Shown here piece by piece: positions 47,797 to 54,327 of a stretch of DNA of 54,327 nt; the stretch's first letter is position 1, and the number at the start of each line of letters is the position of its first letter. Where the stretch lies: assembly GCA_016199525.1 (NCBI GenBank), contig JACQGL010000067.1, positions 1 through 54,327 of the forward strand. The letters run 5' to 3'. The stretch is from Armatimonadota bacterium. Lineage in GTDB: Bacteria; Armatimonadota; SYMT01; JACQGL01. The position numbers and the translations under genes are program-made. The notes beneath the pieces are model-generated. The model saw only the letters and a list, made by a program, of their open reading frames with translations. It searched no databases and had not been told where the DNA came from.

Positions 47797-47833
47797 GCGA
47801 CTCGGGATGGCGTCGGATCTACCCCATCCCGCC

Positions 47834-48622
47834 CTACAGCTTCGTCCGCCCAGCGGCCTGTCCCGCAGTTGAAGGGCGAGGGGCAGGCCGGGCAGGGCCC
47901 TCTTCCGGCAGGGGCATCTCCTCGATGGCGCCGATCAGGTCCGCCACCCGGGCCTGTGCCGAGGCCAGGTTCCCCACGCGCACTGCTTCAATCACCGGGT
48001 CCAGCGCACTCCGGCAACCGATATCCGCTGACCGTCCCCCCAGGGCATAGAAGAGGGGGCAGAACTGGCAGCGGTAGGCGGTGGGTGTGGGACGCTCCTG
48101 GAAGATCTCCTCGGCGCGCTCGCAGAGCGTGAACATCGAGGTGATCTGGCGGAGCACTTCCGCCGGTGGCCCCTCTTCGATCGCTTCCTGGATGGCGCAC
48201 CAGCGGGCCAACGTTTCCATCCGCGCCACCGCCCAGCTCTTCGGCGCGGACGGGGACGGTCTTCCGCACCGCAGCGCCGCGGCGGCGGCCTCCTCCGTGG
48301 GGAACACGGGAAGGATCTGGGTGAGGCCCACCACCTGCAGCAGACGCGCCGTTCGTTCGGTTCCCGCTACCACAACCAGGCGGCGCCCATCCTGCCGCAA
48401 TCGCTTGAAGGTATGGAGAATGGTCAGAATCCCCTCCATATCCAGAAAGCAGCAACCGGAGAGGTTCAGGGTGAGCGCGGGATGGCCGAGTATCACCAGG
48501 AGGTTCAGCTCCCGCCGCAGGGCTTCGGATGAGGCCACGCTCAGCTCGCCTGCACAGCGCAGAATCGGGCCAAACTCGCCAGGCAAGCGCACTAGGCGCA
48601 GCGCCCGTGGAGAACTGGCCAT
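47834..48622 (-). CDS. STAS-domain protein with cysteine-containing C-terminal extension
   Basis: N-terminal STAS-like (ALTLNLSGCCFLDMEGILTILHTFKRLRQDGRRLVVV); C-terminal YRCQFCPLFYALGGRSADIGC. Confidence 0.75.
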   Translation of the reverse strand: MASSPRALRLVRLPGEFGPILRCAGELSVASSEALRRELNLLVILGHPALTLNLSGCCFLDMEGILTILHTFKRLRQDGRRLVVVAGTERTARLLQVVGLTQILPVFPTEEAAAAALRCGRPSPSAPKSWAVARMETLARWCAIQEAIEEGPPAEVLRQITSMFTLCERAEEIFQERPTPTAYRCQFCPLFYALGGRSADIGCRSALDPVIEAVRVGNLASAQARVADLIGAIEEMPLPEEGPARPAPRPSTAGQAAGRTKL

Positions 48623-48721
48623 CTTCCCTCTTCCTTCTTTGCCACGGTGGAGCCGGTGGGGCGTCCGCCCGTAGAAAGGATTCGCTCTGGCGCCGCGCCG
48701 TGCCTCCCTGCGGGGAGAGGT

Positions 48722-49474
48722 TTATGCAACCATCACCTGGCAGCGCAGCCGGTCGAGCGCGCGCCGCTCCAGGCGGGAAACGTGCATCTGCGATACGCCC
48801 AGCCGCCGTGCTGCCTCCCTCTGGGTCAGGTTCCTGTAATAGCGCAGCTCAATGATCTCCTTGAGCGGTGGATCCAGCTCATTCACCGCCTGGCTCCAGG
48901 CAACTTGGGCCTCTATCTGCGCCAGCCCCGGGTCTTCCACCCCCAGGCACTCCTCGAGCACGACTGGCTGGTCGCGTTCCAGCGATTCCATTAGCCCGTC
49001 CAGCGAGTAGGGATGGCAGGCTTCCTCAATGGCGAGGGCTTCCGTTACCTGATCCGGCTCCACGCTGAGGGCGCTGGCCAGCTCAGGGATGGCGGGCGTG
49101 CGCCGAATGCGGACGGTCAGTTCGCGGTCCTTGGCGACCACCGCGGCGTGCAGGTCGAGCAACGAGCGGGGGGGACGCACTGGACGGGAGTGGTCGCGCA
49201 GGTAGCGCTTCAGCTCGCCTAAAATGGTGGGCACGGCGAAGGAGGAGAAACGATTGCCCAGAGCGGGATTGAAATGATCCACCGCCTTCACGAGGCCGAG
49301 CAGAGCCACCTGTTCCAGGTCCTCGTCGCCACGGCGACGGATGCGCCTGAGGACCGAATAGGCCAGTGGGCGGTACTGCTCAATGAGCCGCTCGCGTAGA
49401 CGGCGGGTCGGATGGGAGGCGTAAGCCGACCAGAGGTGATCGGCGGTCTCCGCGCTCGCTTGCTGGGTTACCAT
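48722..49474 (-). CDS. RNA polymerase sigma factor, SigB/SigF/SigG-like
   Basis: DEDLEQVALLGLVKAVDHFNPALGNRFSSFAVPTILGELKRYLRDHSRPVRPPRSL; region 4 IIELRYYRNLTQREAARRLGVSQMHVSRLERRAL. Confidence 0.93.
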   Translation of the reverse strand: MVTQQASAETADHLWSAYASHPTRRLRERLIEQYRPLAYSVLRRIRRRGDEDLEQVALLGLVKAVDHFNPALGNRFSSFAVPTILGELKRYLRDHSRPVRPPRSLLDLHAAVVAKDRELTVRIRRTPAIPELASALSVEPDQVTEALAIEEACHPYSLDGLMESLERDQPVVLEECLGVEDPGLAQIEAQVAWSQAVNELDPPLKEIIELRYYRNLTQREAARRLGVSQMHVSRLERRALDRLRCQVMVA

Positions 49475-49630
49475 TGCCCACCTCGCAATAAAAAAAGCCC
49501 TACTCCCGAAGATCCGGTGCAGAGCACCAGCGTCCACGAGAGAGGGCATGCCTGGCCCTCGGAGACCGCACGGTCAGGGTCACGGCCTCCGATTGTCAAC
49601 AATGAAGACGCATCAGCGTCGCGTTCTGTC

Positions 49631-50227
49631 TCACCGATTTGCAACAGAAAAAGAGGAGAGCGTCCGCCGGAGGCGACTGAGGCCGCGCTCGATTTGAGTG
49701 GCGACGGTACTGCGTGGGCGTCCGAGGCGACGGCCGACCTCGTCCTGCGGTATCCCCTCGAGCAGGTGGAGCTGGATCGGCTCCCGGTAGAGGGCGGGCA
49801 GGCGGGCCAGGGCACGGCCCAAATCCGCCCGCAGCAGGGCCAGGTCATACGGGTCGCTGACCTCCCGTGCGCCGACGATTTGTGCCTCGGGCGCGGGCAG
49901 GGCATCCAGCGACAATCCCGAACGCTTGCGGGACCGCAGGGCATCCAGGGCGGCGTGATGCACCAGGCGTCGCGCCCAGAGGGGAAACGCGCGCGGACGG
50001 CGCAGCTGGGGAAGGCGCTCCAGTACCCGCAGCTGAGCCAGCTGGGCAACGTCCTCGGCGTCCTCCGGCCCCAGGTGGTAGGTCCCGCGCGCCAGGTCTA
50101 TTGCCAGCTCGCGGACCGCCTCCAGCAGGGGGCGCCAGGCGATGGGATCCCCGCTGGCGCAGCCGGTTACCAGCCGCTCCAGGTCCTCTCCGAGCTGGCT
50201 CCGCAGTCGTTCCGTCCTTCCGACCAT
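49631..50227 (-). CDS. ECF-type RNA polymerase sigma factor
   Basis: MVGRTERLRSQLGEDLERLVTGC; DAEDVAQLAQLRVLERLPQL; region 4 HLLEGIPQDEVGRRLGRPRSTVATQIERGLSRLR. Confidence 0.88.
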   Translation of the reverse strand: MVGRTERLRSQLGEDLERLVTGCASGDPIAWRPLLEAVRELAIDLARGTYHLGPEDAEDVAQLAQLRVLERLPQLRRPRAFPLWARRLVHHAALDALRSRKRSGLSLDALPAPEAQIVGAREVSDPYDLALLRADLGRALARLPALYREPIQLHLLEGIPQDEVGRRLGRPRSTVATQIERGLSRLRRTLSSFSVANR

Positions 50228-50251
50228 CTTTTTTCTCCCAACCAACAAACA

Positions 50252-50405
50252 CGCCCGGGCTGGATCCCAAAGGCGGTTAGGATCCGTGCCCGGGCGATCA
50301 TGGCCCGGCCCCCGGCGGCGACGACCGTGGTCGCCGATGAGGCTCACATCTTCAGTTGTGCCCGCGCTGTACCGTTAGGCTTTCGCAACCCCGACCGTTG
50401 TCGGG
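50252..50405 (-). promoter_or_regulatory. Multi-hairpin leader upstream of ECF sigma gene (possible attenuator)
   Basis: CGCCCGGGC.GGATCC...GGATCC..GCCCGGGCG (50252-50296); GGCGAC...GTCGCC (50317-50335); CCCGAC-CGTT-GTCGGG (50390-50405). Confidence 0.45.
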
Positions 50406-50422
50406 ACGGAACACCGGTGCGA

Positions 50423-51004
50423 CTATCCCAGCAGTTCGGCAGCGACCAGCACCTGCTCTGCCGTCTGCTTCAGGGTCTGGCGCCGATCCCGGCTAAGCTT
50501 CTGCAGCCGCCGGTACGCTTCATCCTCGGCTAGTTTGTAGTGGCGCATGAGGACTCCCTTGGCACGCTCTACCACTTTACGCGTCTCCAGGGCTTCTTTC
50601 AGGTCGGACACCTCATTGCGCAGTTCCCGCAGCTCGGCGAAGCGGTTTAATGCTACGGCGAGGGCAGGTTCGATCTGCTCCTCGCTGACCGGTTTGACGA
50701 GATAACCTGAGGCGCCCGCGTGCAGGGCGGCATCCACCAGTTCTCGCTCGCTATAGGCAGTAATCATCACGATGGCGGTGGGCTGCGTTTGCATGATCTG
50801 CTCGGTGGCCGCGATGCCGTCCAGCTTCGGCATTCGGATGTCCATCAGGATGGCATCCGGTTGCAGTCGTACGGCGGCGGCGACTGCTTCCTCTCCATCC
50901 CTGGCCTCGCCCACCACCTCGTAACCCAGATTGGCCAGGCTAGTCCGCAGCCGTAGCGTCGTCAGGCCTTCGTCTTCGCAGATCACTACTCTTGCGCGCG
51001 CCAT
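50423..51004 (-). CDS. Response regulator with ANTAR RNA-binding domain
   Basis: REC domain (VVICEDEGLTT...DAILMDIRMPKLDG...ITAYS...GYLVKPV) and ANTAR (LKEALETRKVVERAKGVLMRHYKLAEDEAYRRLQKLSRDRRQTLKQTAEQVL). Confidence 0.95.
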   Translation of the reverse strand: MARARVVICEDEGLTTLRLRTSLANLGYEVVGEARDGEEAVAAAVRLQPDAILMDIRMPKLDGIAATEQIMQTQPTAIVMITAYSERELVDAALHAGASGYLVKPVSEEQIEPALAVALNRFAELRELRNEVSDLKEALETRKVVERAKGVLMRHYKLAEDEAYRRLQKLSRDRRQTLKQTAEQVLVAAELLG

Positions 51005-51013
51005 GTATTCTCT

Positions 51014-53956
51014 CTACCAGGGAAACCAAATCTGCGCCACCAGACCGGGGCCACCCCCCAAGGTTAGCTTACCATTCAGATCCCGCTCGGCCAGGGTCTG
51101 CACCACGATCAGACCCACATTGGCGTGGGTGTGCAGATCAAAGTCGGGCAGCAGCCCAGGGCCGTCATCCTGGACACGCAGGAGCAGGCCATCGTCCGTC
51201 TGTTCGAGGCGCACCTGGAGCCGCCCGCCCTGGCGTCCGGCGAAGGCGTGCTTGGCGGCGTTACTTACCAGCTCGTTCACGATTAACGCCAGCGCGGTGG
51301 CTTTCTTGGAGGAAAGCGGGACGGAGGGAACCTGAACGTTCAGCGCCACGGTTGCGGGAGAGAGGCCACTGCTACGCAACACCATCGGCACCAGGCGTTC
51401 CACCACGGCGCGCGCGTCTACCACGCGGACGTCCTCTTCCTGGGACAGGAGATCGTGGACCAGGGCGATGGCCTGGATACGTTCCATGCTCTCCCGCAGG
51501 GCGTCGCTGGCGGAAGCACCACTCTTGGAGGAGAGTTCCAGGTAGAGCAGATCGGAAATGGCCTGGAGGTTATTCTTGATCCGGTGGTGCGCCTCCCGCA
51601 CCGATAGTTTCAACTGCTCGCTCTTTTCCCTTTCGCTGGCCAGGAGATGAGCGCGTTCTTCCTCCGCCCGTTTACGTTCGGTGATGTCGGTGGAGATCCC
51701 GCAGACCGCGTAAGGCACGCCGGTGGAATCGTAAAGCGGGAACTTGATCGAGATATAGGTGTGGATTCCATCCTGGTGCGGGGCAGCTTCCTCTATCTCC
51801 AGGGGCGCTCCGGCTTCGAGCACGTTCTGATCGTTGGCGCGAAATGCGTCAGCCATTTCCTTGGGGAAGAGATCGTAGTCGGTCTGGCCGGCGACCTGCT
51901 CCCTGGAGGTATTGAACACGGTTTCAAACCAGCGATTGATGAATATGTATCTACCCTGGGTGTCCTTCAGGTAGATGACCGCAGTGGAGTTATCCAGAAT
52001 GGCCTGCAGCCGCTTCTCACTCTCCCGTAATGCCTCTCCTGCTCGCTTCCGCTCCATGAATTGGCCGATCTGGGAGCCAATATCAGCCATCATTCGCAGG
52101 AGGTTGTCATCGGGCTGGCGGGTGCCGCGGCTGAAGAACACCATAATGCCGGTAACTTTACCACCGCTCTGGATGGGGAAGGCGAAGGCGCCGTGCAGTC
52201 CCTCTCTGGATGCGGTATCAGAACGGAGAAAATCTCCTTCGGTGGCAACGTCGATAATCCATTCGGGCTGGCCAGTGGCCCAGACGCGACCTGGCAGGCC
52301 GACTCCCGACGGGAAGGTAATCTCGCGACTGATCGCCTCGAGCTCCCTGACTTGGAGCGAGGACGCGTGCCAGGTTGCCTCCCAGCGTAATCGGTTGGCG
52401 AGCGGATCCCCTCGCCAAAGCTCGCCTACCTCCCATCCTGTACCTTCACAGAGGGCTTGCAGGAGCCGGGGGATGGCGTCGCCGATGGTGGCCGCCTCGG
52501 CCAGGATGCGAGACACGGCGAACTGTGTGGTCTGACGCTCCTCGGCTCGCTTACGCTCGGTAATGTCGCGGACGACACTGATGACCACGGCGCCGTTCTC
52601 GGTGGACGTGGGGCTCAGGCTGATCTCCACGGGAAACTCGCTGCCATCCTTGCGCCTGGCAAGGAGATCGAGACCAACTCCCATCGGCCGGGTGCGAGGA
52701 TGGGAGTGATAGTGGGCGCGGTGCGTAATGTGCACCTTCCGGTACCGCTCGGGCATCAGCGTCTCAATCGATTGGCCCAGCAATTCTTCCTGACGGTAGC
52801 CGAAGACCTTCTCCGCCTGCGTGTTGACGAGTAAGATGCGCCCATCACTGTTAAGAATCACGATCGCATCTGGTGCAGATTCGAGTAGGACACGAAATCT
52901 TGCCTGCGCGGCTTCGGCCTCGGCACGCGCCGCCTGCTCAGCGAGGAAGAGACGGGCATTGGCAATCCAGACGGAGGCCTGGTTGGCGAAGATCATCGCC
53001 AGCTCTATCTCATCCGGGGAAAGGCGAAGTGGCTGCTCGCAGCGATCTCCCAGCAGCAGGCCGATCACCTGGTCGTGCGCCACCAGCGGTACGGCGAGGG
53101 CAGCACACATCCGTGTCCGGTAGACAAAATCGGCAGGGAGGAGGCCTTCGGCGGCGGGATCCTCGCTTACTACGGGCTGTCGCCCTTGCAGCACAGAGGC
53201 TGCCAGCGGCAATGCCTCCAGGCAAGCCCGCAGCTGGCGGACCTCCTCTTCGCTGAAGCCGGAGCTGGCGGTCCCCACCAGTTCTCCCGATTCGGGCAGC
53301 CAGTAGACCACGAGGGTGCGCTCCAGGCGTACCAGCTGCGCCATCCGCTCGGTAGTCAACTGCAGCGCCCGATCCAGGTCCGGGGCCGGGCCCACGTCCT
53401 GGCTGCACTGGTGGAGGGCGGCCAGGTACTCGATTTTGCGCTGCGCCGCCGCGTAGAGCTCTGCGTTACCCAGCGCCATGCCCACCTGGTTTGCCAGCGC
53501 GGTGAGCAATTCCCGGTCGGCCGCTTCGAAGGGGCGGACGCGGGTATCCGCCATACTGAGACAGCCGAGCAGCATCACCTTGCACTGGAGCGGCACGGAG
53601 ACGAACGTGTGGTAGCCGTGCCGCACCCAGGGGGAATGGACGTAGGGGCTGCGCGCCAGGTCATCCACCACCAGCAGCTCGCGCCGCTGGGCCGCGAGTC
53701 CCCCCGGTGCATCGCCTACACGGATCTTACAACGGGTGGTTACTACCTCCTCCGGCAAACCCTGGTGGGCAGTGAGGACCAGCTCGCCAGTGAGCGGGTC
53801 GAGCAGGCGGATCACCCCGCTGGGGAAGTCGAACACCTCCAGGACCTTCTCCAACGCGTGGGGGAGCAGGACGTTCAGGTCCAGCGAGGCGTTGACGGCG
53901 TTGGAGATGGAATAGAGCGCTTCCAGGGATACGCGGGTGTGTGTGCCGGCATCCAT
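51014..53956 (-). CDS. GAF/PAS sensor histidine kinase (HisKA_2 type), cognate of ANTAR regulator
   Basis: Tandem GAF and PAS domains (ITERKRAEE linkers); SVREAHHRIKNNLQAISDLL phospho-acceptor; HATPase VNELVSNAAKHAFAGRQGG...VQDDGPGL. Confidence 0.95.
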   Translation of the reverse strand: MDAGTHTRVSLEALYSISNAVNASLDLNVLLPHALEKVLEVFDFPSGVIRLLDPLTGELVLTAHQGLPEEVVTTRCKIRVGDAPGGLAAQRRELLVVDDLARSPYVHSPWVRHGYHTFVSVPLQCKVMLLGCLSMADTRVRPFEAADRELLTALANQVGMALGNAELYAAAQRKIEYLAALHQCSQDVGPAPDLDRALQLTTERMAQLVRLERTLVVYWLPESGELVGTASSGFSEEEVRQLRACLEALPLAASVLQGRQPVVSEDPAAEGLLPADFVYRTRMCAALAVPLVAHDQVIGLLLGDRCEQPLRLSPDEIELAMIFANQASVWIANARLFLAEQAARAEAEAAQARFRVLLESAPDAIVILNSDGRILLVNTQAEKVFGYRQEELLGQSIETLMPERYRKVHITHRAHYHSHPRTRPMGVGLDLLARRKDGSEFPVEISLSPTSTENGAVVISVVRDITERKRAEERQTTQFAVSRILAEAATIGDAIPRLLQALCEGTGWEVGELWRGDPLANRLRWEATWHASSLQVRELEAISREITFPSGVGLPGRVWATGQPEWIIDVATEGDFLRSDTASREGLHGAFAFPIQSGGKVTGIMVFFSRGTRQPDDNLLRMMADIGSQIGQFMERKRAGEALRESEKRLQAILDNSTAVIYLKDTQGRYIFINRWFETVFNTSREQVAGQTDYDLFPKEMADAFRANDQNVLEAGAPLEIEEAAPHQDGIHTYISIKFPLYDSTGVPYAVCGISTDITERKRAEEERAHLLASEREKSEQLKLSVREAHHRIKNNLQAISDLLYLELSSKSGASASDALRESMERIQAIALVHDLLSQEEDVRVVDARAVVERLVPMVLRSSGLSPATVALNVQVPSVPLSSKKATALALIVNELVSNAAKHAFAGRQGGRLQVRLEQTDDGLLLRVQDDGPGLLPDFDLHTHANVGLIVVQTLAERDLNGKLTLGGGPGLVAQIWFPW

Positions 53957-54186
53957 CGAGGTAATCCTATCCACGATCCGGGCCATTTGTAACGAAGAGC
54001 GCCGCCGACGGCCTATCCGTCGGTATCGGCGCTCCTGGCCTGCAAGCCCCCGGCAATCCTGGACGGCGAGCTGTGCGCTTGGGAATCTAACTACATTCCT
54101 TATAATCCGATTGCTGCCGCAAGTCAACCGCTATTTTTGGGTGCGTTCGAGGTGAGTAGGTAAGGAATTCGTGCCCGAGGCGTAGC

Positions 54187-54283
54187 GCCCCGAACGCTTT
54201 CGGGGCATGCCCCCGCACGGAGGCCGCTGCGTGCAGGCCCCGAACGCCCCGAGCCTGACGGCCCGAGGGCAGGCTTTCGGGGC
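54187..54283. repeat. Two more GCCCCGAA-CG/C-TTTCGGGGC palindromes, the second split by about 27 nt
   Basis: GCCCCGAACGCTTTCGGGGC (54187-54206); GCCCCGAACG ... CTTTCGGGGC (54237-54246 / 54274-54283), followed by GCAGGCAGGATGCCTGCGCTACCC. Confidence 0.7.
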
Positions 54284-54327
54284 AGGCAGGATGCCTGCGC
54301 TACCCACTGAACCGGCCACAAGAAGGG

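Noticed and set aside
1-54327. CRISPR array or additional tRNA/rRNA genes
   Set aside because: No regularly spaced direct repeats, no second T-arm GGTTCGAATCC-type motif and no rRNA signature seen on either strand.

Overview
The window is high-GC bacterial chromosome. Outer-membrane porin, SigB/STAS/ECF regulators, a SpoIID-domain protein and GH4/GH78 catabolic enzymes occur together, which suggests a diderm such as an Armatimonadota-like lineage (inference only). Most of it is ordinary: purC, hom-thrC, archaeal-type FBPase, gap, holA, a MoxR/DUF58/transglutaminase operon, an ABC transporter, a SorC regulator, an alpha-rhamnosidase and an ANTAR two-component system. The strongest unusual signals are five. 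(1) At 37999-38361(-) a DCC/DUF393 thioredoxin-like ORF is open through two TGA codons that fall exactly at both cysteines of the CxxC active site, so it is a candidate UxxU selenoprotein that ORF callers truncate. (2) At 7486-10133(-), next to tRNA-Ala, a translationally coupled pair encodes an uncharacterised helical protein and a QueC-like PP-loop ATPase fused to a C-terminal PD-(D/E)XK (DpnII/MboI-like) nuclease. It is a candidate defence module, and its QueC gene carries an in-frame TGA near the 5' end. (3) At 22770-22836 there is a MITE-like element with perfect 18-bp terminal inverted repeats and a 9-bp putative target-site duplication. (4) Intergenic regions carry a class of long imperfect palindromes built of repeated 'words', plus 20-bp GCCCCGAAAGCTTTCGGGGC palindromes. 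(5) A multi-hairpin leader lies between the ANTAR regulator and an ECF sigma gene. Two decayed transposases and a hidden 46-aa zinc-ribbon ORF were also found. All assignments come from reading the sequence; no searches or folding were run.
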